From Alphaproteobacteria bacterium (lineage in GTDB: Bacteria > Pseudomonadota > Alphaproteobacteria > Caedimonadales > UBA1908), in the NCBI GenBank assembly GCA_021298595.1, contig JAJTHL010000017.1:1-64000 (forward strand): 64,000 nucleotides of DNA. The letters run 5' to 3'. Of the stretch, positions 42,986-52,759 are shown one piece after another. The notes below the pieces were generated by a model. It searched no databases, was not told the DNA's origin, and was given only the letters and a program-made list of their open reading frames with translations. Both the position numbers and the translations under genes were made by a program. Numbering within the stretch: the stretch's first letter is position 1; every line of letters begins with the position of its first letter.

Positions 42986-43919
42986 AAAACAGCTTAATGG
43001 ATGCTAACACAGAAATTTGATGATCAATCTCTTTGTTGATTTGCTCTTTTGTCTCGGTGGTGGGGGTGACAGTTATGCCCTTCTTTCGAAGGTGTTTTAA
43101 CTGTTCTACGGCAAGCTCTGAGACTTTTTTCATACGCCAATTACGCTCTTCTGAGCCATTTTTTCGGTATAGAGGAGGGAAAGACGAGCCAACAAAAGTA
43201 GGGTCAGCGCCGTGGAGCAAAAGTCTGGCACGCCGCGCGTCTCCTTCTGGAAGCTCACGTCCACTGGGGGCTCCTGCTGCAAGGGCTGGATTGGCGTATA
43301 ACCCATTGTAGACAATTTGAAAGTTTGCACCTTTTGCGGCAAGTAGGTCCATAATCTCCAGCCATGCTTCGTTTTTTACCCCGGGAAGAGGAGGGGCAAA
43401 AAATTGCGGATCGGCAGCAAGATGCCCCATGGTATACCACTGACGGTATCCCCAAATGCGAAGAATCTCGGCGTTGACGTCATCAATCACCGACAAAAAG
43501 GCCCTTACAAGGGAAACGTCACCCGCCCAAATGGCAAGGGCAAGGGCGTGGGTCGAGTTCATAAGCTCTAAGGGTGTTGGCGTTTCAGACAAGTAGAGGG
43601 CAGACCGATTAAGTGTTTGAAGGGACGTTGCCTCCCACAAGGTCTCTTCATCAAGGCGCCGGATCACCAGGGCTTGTTTTGAGGCTTTGTCTTTGAGAGC
43701 ATGAAATTCTTCCTTCACTTCTTTTAGATAATCAAGAATCCAAGCAAACCGGGGTTGTGCTTTTTCCTCGGTGATTGTTGCCTCGACGGTTACGGTTGAA
43801 GGGGTGCTGAAAAAGACCGTTTTGTGATCATCTAACCCCTTTTCTTGATCATGGTGGCTAGCATGAAGGCATGTGGTCGATAGTAAGAACGTTCCCAGTC
43901 CATTTAAAATTATCTTCAT
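42984..43919 (-). CDS. Exported ankyrin-repeat-like protein, candidate effector (311 aa)
   Basis: The signal peptide covers 1-20 (LGTFLLSTTCLHA). A helical region (about 55-110) precedes degenerate ankyrin repeats. THALALAIWAGDVSLVRAFL is the classic ankyrin helix pair, then comes MGHLAAD with EIMDLLAAKGANFQIVYNG, and finally ARRARLLLHGADPTFVG. The C-terminus is charged. Ankyrin proteins with signal peptides are frequent in host-associated bacteria; the export destination is inference. A GGAGGAT ribosome binding site precedes the ATG. Confidence 0.7.
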   Translation of the reverse strand: MKIILNGLGTFLLSTTCLHASHHDQEKGLDDHKTVFFSTPSTVTVEATITEEKAQPRFAWILDYLKEVKEEFHALKDKASKQALVIRRLDEETLWEATSLQTLNRSALYLSETPTPLELMNSTHALALAIWAGDVSLVRAFLSVIDDVNAEILRIWGYRQWYTMGHLAADPQFFAPPLPGVKNEAWLEIMDLLAAKGANFQIVYNGLYANPALAAGAPSGRELPEGDARRARLLLHGADPTFVGSSFPPLYRKNGSEERNWRMKKVSELAVEQLKHLRKKGITVTPTTETKEQINKEIDHQISVLASIKLF

Positions 43920-44091
43920 TATATCCTCCGTTGTTGTAAGCGCGTACGTAAGGTATTTTTGACCATACGTCGCAGACTAGCACCATAAAGAACACATTGG
44001 CAATATTATGATTTTGGCAATAACGGAGCCTTATTTTTGATTCACTTTTTTTGAGTGAGAATTGAGAAAATTTACGACAAGTTGCATAAAA

Positions 44092-44829
44092 CTAATACAA
44101 CACCTTGGTAAGAGTGAGGCCAGCAGCAGGGGCGGTCGGGCCGCCGCGCCGCCTGTCCTTTGCAAGAAGGGCTGCTTCAAAATCCTGGACGCCCCATTTA
44201 CCGCGCCCGACCCATCCAAGACTTCCCACAATATTGCGCACTTGATGGTGAAGAAAGGATCTGGCCTGTACTTCCACCAAAATTAGGTCGTTGGTTTTAG
44301 TCAGGCGCAAGACGTCCAAGGTCTTGATGGGAGAGGACGCCTGGCATTCGCTTGCGCGAAAGGTCGAAAAATCGTGGGTCCCAAGAAGAAGACTTGCGGC
44401 CTCCACCATCGCCTCAAAATTTAAGGGGGGAGGCAGGCGCCACGCACGGTTTGCGTCCAGCACAAGGGGTGCTGCGCGCTCAATGATGCGGTATTCGTAC
44501 TGACGCTCTTTGGCTGAAAAACGCGCATGAAAGGCGGGATCTGCTTCTTGGACGTCCAGGATTGACACGGGAAAATCCCGCAGGTGCGCGTTAAGGGCCG
44601 CGCGCAGTCGAAAGGCGTCCCAAGGCTTTGTCAGGTCCACATGGGCTACTTGGTGGCTTGCGTGCACGCCTGCGTCAGTGCGCCCAGCGCCTTGAACAAA
44701 GGCACCCTGCTCGCCAAGTTTTACAAAGGCCCCTTCCACAAGCCCCTGGGCAGAGAGGCCATCTGGTTGGCGCTGCCATCCCACCAGGTGGGTTCCGTCA
44801 TATTCGAGGATCAGCTTGTAGCGTCCCAC
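44092..44829 (-). CDS. truA: tRNA pseudouridine(38-40) synthase TruA
   Basis: The 245-aa enzyme has YKLILEYDGTHLVGWQRQ, the catalytic loop GAGRTDAGVHASHQVAHV (Asp near residue 52) and FLHHQVRNIVGSL near 190. It isomerises uridines in the tRNA anticodon stem-loop. The start overlaps fmt by 19 bp. Confidence 0.96.
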   Translation of the reverse strand: MGRYKLILEYDGTHLVGWQRQPDGLSAQGLVEGAFVKLGEQGAFVQGAGRTDAGVHASHQVAHVDLTKPWDAFRLRAALNAHLRDFPVSILDVQEADPAFHARFSAKERQYEYRIIERAAPLVLDANRAWRLPPPLNFEAMVEAASLLLGTHDFSTFRASECQASSPIKTLDVLRLTKTNDLILVEVQARSFLHHQVRNIVGSLGWVGRGKWGVQDFEAALLAKDRRRGGPTAPAAGLTLTKVLY

Positions 44830-45782
44830 AAGGGCTCCTTTTCTTGAAGGATCGATGAAATTTCAAAGCCGGTCCCCACAGGCAGATTAACGCCGTTAAG
44901 AAAATCCCGGGCACTGAGGGGCGCCTTACCGGGGCGCTGAAGCCGCTTTATGGCAATGGCATCCCTCCCACAGCAGATGGTAAAATCTGAGTCTAAGAGA
45001 GTACCGGGCCGGGTAGTTTTCTGGGTAAAAGGGACCACTTGCGCCTCGAGGACCTTAATGGTTTCACCGTTCCAATGAAAAAAAGTGCCAGGCCAGGGTG
45101 TGAAGGCTCTAATTTGACGGGCAAGAACGTCTGCCGGAGCCCGCCAATCAAGTTCGGCTTCTTCTTTGGAAATTTTATGGGCGTAGGTGACCCCTTCTTC
45201 GGGTTGGGGATGTCGTATCAGGGTACCTGTTTTCAACTGGTTTAGGGTGTCGACGATCAGCCTTGCCCCCATGTGCGATAAAGCGTCATGTAAAAGGGGG
45301 GTCGTCGTCTCAGCCGTCAAAGGGATACTGTCCCAAAGGAGCATATCGCCCGTATCAAGGCCTTCGTCCATTTGCATGGTGGTGACGCCCGCACGGGCGT
45401 CACCTGCCTGAATGGCGCGCTGTAAGGGGGCAGCCCCCCGCCAACGCGGTAAAAGGGATGCGTGAATATTGATACATCCATGGGTGGGGGCATCCAAAAT
45501 AGCCTTGGGCAGGATAAGGCCGTAGGCGACCACCACGCCAAGATCGGCGCCGTGGGATCTAAAAACGTCTTGCGCGTCTTCATGGCGCAGGGTTTTGGGG
45601 TGGTAAACAGGCAGGCCGCGCGCGTGCGCCGCCTCCTCAACGGCGCAAGCTTGAAGCTTATGGCCCCTGTTGGCAGGGCGTGGAGGTTGACAATAGACGG
45701 CAACAATCTTATGGCCTGCTTGGATCAGGGCCTCGAGGGCTGGCACTGAGAACGCAGGCGTACCCATAAAGATAAGACGCAA
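44811..45782 (-). CDS. fmt: Methionyl-tRNA formyltransferase
   Basis: The 323-aa enzyme has LIFMGTPAFSVPALEALI, the catalytic NIHASLLPRWRGAAPLQRAI segment (Asn, His) near 106-125, and QMDEGLDTGDMLL with the catalytic Asp near 143. The tail (about 205-323) is the tRNA-binding OB domain. The start appears to be TTG, with GGAG 9 bp upstream. It formylates initiator Met-tRNA, the substrate later deformylated by the upstream def product. Confidence 0.96.
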   Translation of the reverse strand: MRLIFMGTPAFSVPALEALIQAGHKIVAVYCQPPRPANRGHKLQACAVEEAAHARGLPVYHPKTLRHEDAQDVFRSHGADLGVVVAYGLILPKAILDAPTHGCINIHASLLPRWRGAAPLQRAIQAGDARAGVTTMQMDEGLDTGDMLLWDSIPLTAETTTPLLHDALSHMGARLIVDTLNQLKTGTLIRHPQPEEGVTYAHKISKEEAELDWRAPADVLARQIRAFTPWPGTFFHWNGETIKVLEAQVVPFTQKTTRPGTLLDSDFTICCGRDAIAIKRLQRPGKAPLSARDFLNGVNLPVGTGFEISSILQEKEPLWDATS

Positions 45783-45799
45783 GGGGATCTTCTCCTTTT

Positions 45800-46327
45800 T
45801 TATCGTTTCATGGCAGGGTTTAGTTTTTTTGCGGCCTTTAGGGCTTTTCCTGTGACGATTTTACGTCGGACAGGGGGAAGATGTTCGATGAAAAGGACGC
45901 CGTTCAAATGGTCAACCTCGTGCTGAATGCAGGCCGCCAAAAGACCCCAGGCTTCCAGCTCTTGCGCTTTGTTATACCGGTCAAGAAAACGCACCTTCAC
46001 GCTCATGGGACGTTTAACGTCCGCATACTGCTCGGGGACCGACAGACACCCTTCTGAGGTAACCTGAAAGTCGGTCGAGCGAAAAATAATCTCGGGGTTT
46101 GCCATGAAAAGAGGCTCTTTGTTATATTCAGGGCCAATATCAATGGTCAAAACACGGCTCAGAATTCCGATTTGATTGGCGGCAAGCCCGATGCCTTGGT
46201 CTCCAAGCTTCATAGTGTCCATGAGGTCATCCATGAGGCGGCGCAAGCCATCATCCACAGCATCGATGGGAGTTGCCTTTGTCTTCAAGCGTTTATCGGG
46301 AATGGACAGAATTGATCTAACGGCCAT
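45800..46327 (-). CDS. def: Peptide deformylase
   Basis: The 175-aa enzyme has the three motifs: GIGLAANQIG near 45-54, EGCLSVP near 91-97 with the metal Cys, and QHEVDHLNGVLF near 133-144 with the metal His residues and catalytic Glu. It removes formyl groups from nascent proteins. It sits 17 bp before fmt and 2 bp after the Trm112-like gene, so it forms one operon. Confidence 0.96.
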   Translation of the reverse strand: MAVRSILSIPDKRLKTKATPIDAVDDGLRRLMDDLMDTMKLGDQGIGLAANQIGILSRVLTIDIGPEYNKEPLFMANPEIIFRSTDFQVTSEGCLSVPEQYADVKRPMSVKVRFLDRYNKAQELEAWGLLAACIQHEVDHLNGVLFIEHLPPVRRKIVTGKALKAAKKLNPAMKR

Positions 46328-46329
46328 GG

Positions 46330-46530
46330 TTATTTACTCAGAGTAAGGGTAGGGTCGTCGCTGAGCACACGTGCTTCATCGGGCAGCAAAATGGGAATCC
46401 CGTCACGGATGGGATAAGCAAGTCGGGCGCCTTTACTGATGAGCTCCGACGTTTCAGCGTCATAGCTGAGGGTTTCACGGGTGACAGGGCACACAAGGAT
46501 TTCTAAGAGCTTTGGATCAATGGTACTCAT
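46330..46530 (-). CDS. Trm112/YcaR-family small protein
   Basis: The 66-aa protein starts at the ATG at 46530 ([20 protein letters not shown]) and has the [11 protein letters not shown] knuckle and [12 protein letters not shown]-terminus of the Trm112 family. The second Cys pair of the zinc-binding form is absent, as in many bacterial members. It follows a LON-domain protein, a pairing common in alphaproteobacteria. Confidence 0.9.
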   Translation of the reverse strand: MSTIDPKLLEILVCPVTRETLSYDAETSELISKGARLAYPIRDGIPILLPDEARVLSDDPTLTLSK

Positions 46531-46544
46531 GAGAGTGTCCCTTT

Positions 46545-47216
46545 CTAGTGAATTTGACCAAGATGGTTTTGTTTTTTCAGACAAGCAAGCTCCATGAGTG
46601 CTGTCAGCACATTAGCGCGGTCTTGAAGCGTAGCTGTTTCAAGGAGTGCCTGCTTTTCGTGGGCTTCAAAAGGACACATCATGGACAAGGCCGAGATCAA
46701 GATCTCGTCGGGGGTTTTGAGCACTTCCTCCCAATTGGGATGGAGATCAAGAAGAGCACAATATCCTTGAATCGTTTCTATAAACGCGTCACGATTAACA
46801 ACTTCGGTGCCTTCTTCAATATGATCAAAGGAGTAGGGCTCATATGTGACTTTTGCGCGACGGACTCCATCTATCCCCAAGAACTCATCCATGATGCGAA
46901 AGCGTACAAGCCCTGACAAAATGGTGAAAGGAGCGGCCTCGTCACCTTCACTAAACGCCACAATGCGCGCAAGGCATCCCGTTTTAAAAAGGGTCGGGTT
47001 TCCAGAAAATGCCTTTTGGACTTGTACGACCCCCATGAGTCGATCTCCAGAAAGCGCTTTAAAAAAGGGCGATCTTTGCTTGAGCTCTAACGTTAAGGGC
47101 AGCTGTCCCTTAGGTAACAGTACGGCGTCATCAATCTCTAAAAGGATCACTTCATCAGGAAATGAATCCGGTACTTTGAGGGGTTTTTTCCTTAGCATTT
47201 CTCGCCAATGTGTCAT
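46545..47216 (-). CDS. LON substrate-binding domain protein
   Basis: The 223-aa protein is a stand-alone LON N-terminal (PUA-like) domain without ATPase or protease. It has the family's [20 protein letters not shown] opening, [25 protein letters not shown] and a helical C-terminal half with [19 protein letters not shown]. It is found next to Trm112-like genes in alphaproteobacteria; biochemical role unknown. The usual thioredoxin partner is absent here, though a thioredoxin gene lies at the window end. Confidence 0.9.
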   Translation of the reverse strand: MTHWREMLRKKPLKVPDSFPDEVILLEIDDAVLLPKGQLPLTLELKQRSPFFKALSGDRLMGVVQVQKAFSGNPTLFKTGCLARIVAFSEGDEAAPFTILSGLVRFRIMDEFLGIDGVRRAKVTYEPYSFDHIEEGTEVVNRDAFIETIQGYCALLDLHPNWEEVLKTPDEILISALSMMCPFEAHEKQALLETATLQDRANVLTALMELACLKKQNHLGQIH

Positions 47217-47410
47217 GAATGGGGCGCTCCAACTTTATATGGCCTCATCTTAGCGGAACTTCAAGGCATAAAAAAAGGGTTTTATGTGGGGAGAGGAACC
47301 TTTGTCGATCTTAATCGAGGATCATCTGCCTTATGCTCTTCAACACAAAGACAAACTCAACAGCAAAAGAGTGCAGATGACTTTGGGAAAGGGCAGGCTT
47401 ATGAGGCTGG

Positions 47411-47920
47411 TCACGGGAGGGGCATGGGCTTTTTACAGACGGTGATGTCAGTATGCGAGGTGGGAACAGGGATAAAGCCGCTCCTTTGCCAAAAAGAAAG
47501 GGCGCGATGGTTTTCTTTTTGAACAATGCACCGAAGGATGCGCATACCCGCTGACGTGAGGCTTTCTAGGGCGCGCACCAATGACGTGCTTTTGTGCGCT
47601 CTTTGGTGGTCCGGATGCACAAGCAAATACCCAATGGTCCAAGTCCCGTTTTGGGGATAGTCTTTCACTAGATCCACAAGGCCGTAAAGCTGGTTATTTT
47701 CATAAAAGCCAAAGACGCCTTTATCAAGGAGGGGGTCTTTTTGGGGGGGATGTGTTCTAAGGAGCTCCTTGGCATCAGGAAGCGTTTGTTCGCAGGTCCA
47801 GAAAAAATCTTCAAAAAGCATAAGGAAGGGCTGGAGAACAGGGGCGTCTTCTTCTTGTAAAAGCCGCACGTCCCCATAGAGCGTTAAAAGCCTCAATACT
47901 TCTTGTTGAAAGGCAGGCAT
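47411..47920 (-). CDS. GNAT-family N-acetyltransferase
   Basis: The 169-aa protein has a GNAT core: GLVDLVKDYPQNGTWTIGYL (strands 2-4), LVHPDHQRAHKSTSLVRALE with the acetyl-CoA loop, and ENHRALSFWQRSGFIPV near 137-153. Its ATG overlaps the gshA stop (TAATG), so translation is coupled to glutathione synthesis. The acceptor is unknown. Confidence 0.85.
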   Translation of the reverse strand: MPAFQQEVLRLLTLYGDVRLLQEEDAPVLQPFLMLFEDFFWTCEQTLPDAKELLRTHPPQKDPLLDKGVFGFYENNQLYGLVDLVKDYPQNGTWTIGYLLVHPDHQRAHKSTSLVRALESLTSAGMRILRCIVQKENHRALSFWQRSGFIPVPTSHTDITVCKKPMPLP

Positions 47921-49215
47921 TAAGGCGTCGTCCCGTTAAGTCCAAAACGTTTTTGGAGGAGGGAGGTGACGGATTTTTCCCGAGCAAGACCTTCCAAAAG
48001 ATGGTCGCTGGCTGTTTTTCCCGTAGCTACAATCTCGTCAAGAAGGGCAAGGGGGTCAAAGGAAGAGGGCGCAGTTTCTCGCGCGTATCCTTGGCGGGCA
48101 CGGGGTACGATCACCTTGGCAACGTCCCAAAGGGTACCCGACGGCGTTTGGGTCTTAAGTCCTTCTATGGGCAGAGCCAAGGTGATGGCTTCTAAATCTT
48201 GGACGGACCAAGGGCGGATATAATCAAGGCAAAAGGAAAGCGCGTCGGCGTTATATAAAAGCCCCATCCAAAAAGCCGCCAGGGTCAGAGGTTGGGGGAG
48301 GGGGGCTGCATCTGCGCCGCGCATTTCTAAGATATGTTTGACGCGCACTTCGGGAAAAAGGGTCGTTAGGTGATCATTCCAATCATTCAAAGTAGGTTTT
48401 TGTCCCTTAAGCTCAGGGAGATTGCCTTTGAGGAACGTGCGAAAAGAACGCCCTGCGACATTTATATAGTGACCCTTTCTTTTGACGAAATACAGGGGCA
48501 CATCAAGGGCGTAATCCACATACCGCTCGAACCCCATCCCGTCGTCGAAGGCAAAGGGTAAAATGCCGCATCGGTCAGAGTCAGTGTGTTGCCAAATATA
48601 CCGCCGGTAACTTTGATAGCCGTTGGCGCGTCCGTGGGTAAAAGGGGAATTCGCAAAAAGCGCGGTTGCCAGCGGCTGGAGCGCCAGCGCCACACGCAAC
48701 TTTTGCACCATGTCGGTTTCGCTTGAAAAGTCTAGATTTACCTGGGACGTACAGGTGCCTGTCATCATTTCCTGTCCCAGAGTGCCTACTTTTTTCATAT
48801 AGGGCGCCATGACAGCGTAGCGACCCTTGGGCATCCAAAAGCGTTCCTCGAGGTGCGTTAAAGGATCTGACCCTAAGGGAATTAAGGTCAGATTAAGTTC
48901 CTTGGCCAGAGTGATCAACCGCGCAATAATGGCCGTAAAAAGGCTATTGGCCTCGTCCAGGCTTTTAACAGGCGGGGCTGAGAACTCGAATTGGCCTCCG
49001 GGCTCTAGGGTCAGGGCGCCGTGCTTTAGGTGCATGCCAATAATTTCGCTACCTTCCATAAGGGGCGTTCCTTCATGGCGCTGCCAGTTTGCCAGAATCG
49101 TCTGAATTTCTTGGGCGGTCGCGCGCCTTGAAAGGCTTTCATGAAAGAGGAACACCTCGTACTCAAGCCCCACACGCCAGCGATCTTTCGGTTTGCACCC
49201 TTGTACAAAGGGCAA
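47920..49215 (-). CDS. gshA: Glutamate-cysteine ligase, alphaproteobacterial/plant type
   Basis: The protein of at least 431 aa has RVGLEYEVFLF, the LEPGGQFEFSAPPVKSLDEA motif, GTCTSQVNLDFSSETDMV, and EVRVKHILEMRGADAAPLP. It catalyses the first step of glutathione synthesis. The only canonical start in frame is TTG at 49215, but conserved residues (EPIIEHLEHEDALILPFVQG-type leader) continue upstream in frame to a TAG at 49297-49299 with no ATG, GTG or TTG. An ATT at 49284 or a damaged start are alternatives, so the true N-terminus is uncertain. Confidence 0.88.
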   Translation of the reverse strand: MPFVQGCKPKDRWRVGLEYEVFLFHESLSRRATAQEIQTILANWQRHEGTPLMEGSEIIGMHLKHGALTLEPGGQFEFSAPPVKSLDEANSLFTAIIARLITLAKELNLTLIPLGSDPLTHLEERFWMPKGRYAVMAPYMKKVGTLGQEMMTGTCTSQVNLDFSSETDMVQKLRVALALQPLATALFANSPFTHGRANGYQSYRRYIWQHTDSDRCGILPFAFDDGMGFERYVDYALDVPLYFVKRKGHYINVAGRSFRTFLKGNLPELKGQKPTLNDWNDHLTTLFPEVRVKHILEMRGADAAPLPQPLTLAAFWMGLLYNADALSFCLDYIRPWSVQDLEAITLALPIEGLKTQTPSGTLWDVAKVIVPRARQGYARETAPSSFDPLALLDEIVATGKTASDHLLEGLAREKSVTSLLQKRFGLNGTTP

Positions 49216-49410
49216 AATCAGGGCATCTTCGTGTTCAAGATGTTCGATGATGGGCTCCGTTCTGTCAAAGTGGGCTTTTGAAATATAAGGCGAATTCTAT
49301 CATCCTTTGCCCTTTTGAAAAATGTCTTTCGTATTTTTCTTGGCAAAAGCCCTATTTTTGGGTAAAGATGGGCAAGGTAAATTTTCATGAGCTGATGAAA
49401 GAAGAGACCG

Positions 49411-49596
49411 ATGGCTGTTCCAAAGAGAAAAACGACCCCCTCACGTAGGGGAATGCGCCGCTCTCACGACCGTTTGAAGGTGGTGCGCGGTGGGGAATGT
49501 GATAACTGTGGAGGCGAAAAGCTGCCTCACCACCTATGTGGCCACTGTGGACACTACAAAGGACGTGATGTCCTTCAAAAGACAGAAACTGCTTAG
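49411..49596 (+). CDS. rpmF: 50S ribosomal protein L32
   Basis: The 61-aa protein ([19 protein letters not shown]) has the L32 Zn-type CxxC pairs ([19 protein letters not shown]). It starts the common rpmF-plsX-fabH operon. Confidence 0.97.
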   Translation: MAVPKRKTTPSRRGMRRSHDRLKVVRGGECDNCGGEKLPHHLCGHCGHYKGRDVLQKTETA

Positions 49597-49628
49597 TGTT
49601 TTGTGATCTCGTGTAGAGAGCCTTAGCC

Positions 49629-50693
49629 TTGAGCACTGTCATCGCTGTTGATGTGATGGGGGGCGATCACGCCCCCCATGCCCCCCTTCTTGGTGTGAAG
49701 CGGGCAGCATCCCTTTTCCCTGGTACCCAGTTCCTTCTATTTGGTCCAGAAGAGCTTCTTGAAGACTTTCTCAAAGAAAATCCTGAACTGGTGGAGTTTT
49801 GTGAGGTTTTTCACGCACCTGAGCGTGTCCTCAACGAAACGCCTGCAAGAGAGGCCGTGCGGTCCCTTAAAGGATCTAGTATGCGCCTTGCCATTGAATC
49901 TGTGGCTGAAGGGCGCGCCCAGGGTGTGGTCTCGGGGGGTAACACGGGCGCTTATATGGCGCTGTCCAAAATTCTCCTTAAAACTCTGGAAGACATTGAC
50001 CGTCCTGCCATTGTTGGCACGCTTCCTACCCAAAAGGGATCCTGTGTGATGCTTGATCTCGGTGCCAATGTCGAGGCAACTCCCGCGCAGCTTTGTCAAT
50101 TCGCCCAAATGGGAGAAGCGTTTTCTAAGTATGTTTTGGGCACAGAGTCTCCGTCTGTAGGCCTGCTTAATATCGGGTCGGAAGACCTTAAGGGGCACGC
50201 CACCCTTAAGGAAACTCAAGAAATGATCCGTTCCCAACAAGTCGTGAGTAATTTTTACGGTTTCGTCGAGGGTGATGACATCATGGGAGGCACGACTGAC
50301 GTCGTGGTGACCGACGGTTTTACAGGCAACGTAGCCCTTAAAAGTATGGAAGGCGCTGTATATTTTCTGCTTGATGCTTTTAAAAGTCATATTAAGGGGT
50401 CGTTCCTGGCTAAGTGTGGCGCGCTTTTGGCAAGAGGTGCCTTTGGCGGGCTTCGCAAGCGTTTTGATCCACGCCTTCATAACGGTGCCCCGTTCTTAGG
50501 GCTTAGGGGGGTGGCCGTTAAAAGTCACGGCGGCATGGATGAGGTTGGCTTTGCCAATGCGCTTGGTGTTGCCATCAATATGATTCAGCATGATCTGAAC
50601 GATCATATTCTTGAGGAGGTGCGTCGTGTTCAGGGAAAACTCGCCCAAGAGATTGATTCGACCTTGCAATCTACCACCTCTGGATTAGACTAA
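49629..50693 (+). CDS. plsX: Phosphate acyltransferase PlsX
   Basis: The 354-aa protein has VIAVDVMGGDHAPHAPL at the start, VVSGGNTGAYMALSKILL near 99, DLGANVEATP near 140 and VTDGFTGNVALKSMEG near 232. It makes acyl-phosphate from acyl-ACP for phospholipid synthesis. The start appears to be TTG, 33 bp after rpmF. Confidence 0.96.
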   Translation: MSTVIAVDVMGGDHAPHAPLLGVKRAASLFPGTQFLLFGPEELLEDFLKENPELVEFCEVFHAPERVLNETPAREAVRSLKGSSMRLAIESVAEGRAQGVVSGGNTGAYMALSKILLKTLEDIDRPAIVGTLPTQKGSCVMLDLGANVEATPAQLCQFAQMGEAFSKYVLGTESPSVGLLNIGSEDLKGHATLKETQEMIRSQQVVSNFYGFVEGDDIMGGTTDVVVTDGFTGNVALKSMEGAVYFLLDAFKSHIKGSFLAKCGALLARGAFGGLRKRFDPRLHNGAPFLGLRGVAVKSHGGMDEVGFANALGVAINMIQHDLNDHILEEVRRVQGKLAQEIDSTLQSTTSGLD

Positions 50694-50743
50694 CCCCAGT
50701 CTTATCAAGGCAATTCATTTTTTAGCATAAGGATCAAAATATC

Positions 50744-51727
50744 ATGAGCTCTTTAGTGCAAGAGACCCGTTCAATTATCGCAGGATGTGGACATTATTTG
50801 CCAGAAACTGTGGTCTCCAACGACGATTTATCCACGCGTGTTGATACCTCCCACGAGTGGATTGTTGAGCGTACGGGGATACACCAGCGTCACTTTGCGG
50901 CTGAAGGAGAGCTGACTTCAGACATGGCCCTGAAGGCGTCTGTGATGGCTCTTGAAAACGCGGGCGTTGAGGCAACCGAGATTGATCTTATTGTGCTTGC
51001 CACCACGTCTCCCGATCAAACATTTCCCTCAACGGCGACAACGCTTCAAGCCAAGCTTGGCAATACCACAGCCCTTGCTTTTGACGTGGCCGCCGTGTGC
51101 GCGGGTTATCTTGTGGCCCTGAATGTAGCGGATTCCTTCATCAAACTTGGGCGCGCGAAGCACGCTCTTGTGGTGGGAGCTGAGCGCCTGTCGAGCCTTC
51201 TTGATATGAATGACCGCAATACATGTGTGCTTTTTGGAGACGGGGCCGGTGCCACTGTTTTGCGCGCCTCGAAGATGAGTGATGACGACCGCGGTATTAT
51301 TGGCGTTCATATGCAGTCTGACGGTCAATATAACCACATCCTGCGCACAACGGGCGGCGTTGCCTCCACACGTACCATTGGTCAGGTGCAAATGGAGGGG
51401 CGTGAAGTCTTTCGCCACGCCGTGACGAAGCTTGCAGATTCAGCCGATGCGACACTGAAAAAATATGATGTGGATCCAAAAGATCTTGACTGGCTCATTC
51501 CTCACCAAGCAAACCTTCGTATCATTGAGGGGATGGCTAAAAAACTTGATTTGACCATGGACAAGGTCATCACAACCGTACAGCATCATGCCAATACATC
51601 AGCGGCCTCTATTCCCCTTGCCCTTAGCGCTGCCGTTCAAGATGGTCGGGTCAAGCAGGGCGATTTAATTTTGCATGAGGCAATCGGAGGCGGTCTTGTA
51701 TGGGGGTCGGCTCTTTTAAGGTTATAG
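50744..51727 (+). CDS. fabH: 3-oxoacyl-ACP synthase III
   Basis: The 327-aa condensing enzyme has the catalytic triad in context: Cys in [13 protein letters not shown] (near 115), His in [12 protein letters not shown] (near 252) and Asn in [16 protein letters not shown] (near 282). It starts fatty acid synthesis from acetyl-CoA and malonyl-ACP. The ihfA gene that often follows in this lineage is replaced by fdxA, 4 bp away. Confidence 0.96.
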   Translation: MSSLVQETRSIIAGCGHYLPETVVSNDDLSTRVDTSHEWIVERTGIHQRHFAAEGELTSDMALKASVMALENAGVEATEIDLIVLATTSPDQTFPSTATTLQAKLGNTTALAFDVAAVCAGYLVALNVADSFIKLGRAKHALVVGAERLSSLLDMNDRNTCVLFGDGAGATVLRASKMSDDDRGIIGVHMQSDGQYNHILRTTGGVASTRTIGQVQMEGREVFRHAVTKLADSADATLKKYDVDPKDLDWLIPHQANLRIIEGMAKKLDLTMDKVITTVQHHANTSAASIPLALSAAVQDGRVKQGDLILHEAIGGGLVWGSALLRL

Positions 51728-51731
51728 TTCC

Positions 51732-52070
51732 ATGACCTATGTGGTGACAGACGCGTGTGTTCGGTGCAAGTATATGGACTGCGTGGAGGTATGCCCTGTG
51801 GACTGCTTTCACGAGGGAGACAATATGCTCGTGATCGATCCAATCCGCTGTATTGACTGCGGTGTCTGCGAGATTGAGTGTCCTGTGGAAGCCATCAAGG
51901 CAGATACCGAACCAGGGCTAGAAAAGTGGGTAGAAATCAACCATGATCTTTCTCGGACTTGGCCTGTGATTCGGTTAAAGGGGTCTCCTCCTGGGGACGC
52001 CGATCAGTGGCGTGATGTGGCGAACAAATTCGAAATCTATGGGTCCAAAAAACCAGGAAGAGGATCATAA
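51732..52070 (+). CDS. fdxA: Seven-iron ferredoxin (FdxA type)
   Basis: The 112-aa protein has the N-terminal [18 protein letters not shown] and [16 protein letters not shown] clusters of a 7Fe-8S ([3Fe-4S][4Fe-4S]) ferredoxin, followed by the C-terminal extension of FdxA proteins ([13 protein letters not shown]). It is an electron carrier in the cytoplasm. Tightly linked to fabH. Confidence 0.95.
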   Translation: MTYVVTDACVRCKYMDCVEVCPVDCFHEGDNMLVIDPIRCIDCGVCEIECPVEAIKADTEPGLEKWVEINHDLSRTWPVIRLKGSPPGDADQWRDVANKFEIYGSKKPGRGS

Positions 52071-52271
52071 GCCCTTTTTCACAAACACAGTGTTTTTCCT
52101 ATCTGGGTGCAAGACGTCGCACTTGACCTTAAAATATTTAGGTCAAAAGCCCCGTGGGGAAAGACGCAACAAATCTTCAAAAAAATCACGCCTACAATCG
52201 CTTGAATTAATCTTTTTTTTAACCCTTTTTTTTACATAATATAACGGTACTACCCGTCAAAGGAGGTCGTC

Positions 52272-52535
52272 ATGTCAAAAGGACTCTATACACCGAGCGA
52301 CTACAAATTGATGACAGCACAGATTTTATATCACCTGCCGGACTATCCCAGTTTATTGCAGACTTACATCTGGCAGGATTTGGATATTGCACCAGATTTT
52401 CCCACCCTCATGAAGTTTTTGGCTTTTTGGGATAAAAACTTGGAGGGTCGCATGCACTCGGTGACCATTACTCACGCGGAGCCGGTTTTAGAACCCAAAA
52501 TGCGCTTTTACCAACAATCTCTAGAGATACACTAA
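52272..52535 (+). CDS. usg: Usg family protein
   Basis: The 87-aa protein has the Usg pattern LTTAEILYHLPDYP-like (KLMTAQILYHLPDYPSLLQ), WQDLDIAPDFPTLMKFLAFW and HSVTITHAEPVL. Usg proteins are short alphaproteobacterial proteins of unknown function, originally noted next to trpF. A strong AAGGAGG precedes the ATG. An intrinsic terminator follows. Confidence 0.88.
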   Translation: MSKGLYTPSDYKLMTAQILYHLPDYPSLLQTYIWQDLDIAPDFPTLMKFLAFWDKNLEGRMHSVTITHAEPVLEPKMRFYQQSLEIH

Positions 52536-52577
52536 TCAAGAGCGTAAGGCGCTTGGCGCCTTACGCTCTTGATTTTT
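52534..52577 (+). terminator. Intrinsic terminator after usg
   Basis: A long near-perfect stem TCAAGAGCGTAAGGCGC / GCGCCTTACGCTCTTGA (52536-52552 with 52556-52572, loop TTG) is followed by TTTTT. Confidence 0.93.
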
Positions 52578-52759
52578 CCCCTAAAGACCAGCTATCCCAG
52601 TCCACGAGATGTTAAACTGAGAAGACAAAAATCATGACCTCCTCTTGCAAAAGGCACAAGTTTAAGGAAAATTTAATATAAAAGCCCTACGGTTCTTAAA
52701 GCGTTTGGCAGAATCTACAAGACAGGGAGAGTTGGCATAGTTTTTGCCCCATATGTTAT

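Noticed and set aside
49737-50480. 247-codon open frame antisense to plsX
   Set aside because: Shadow of a well-conserved gene; no ribosome binding site.
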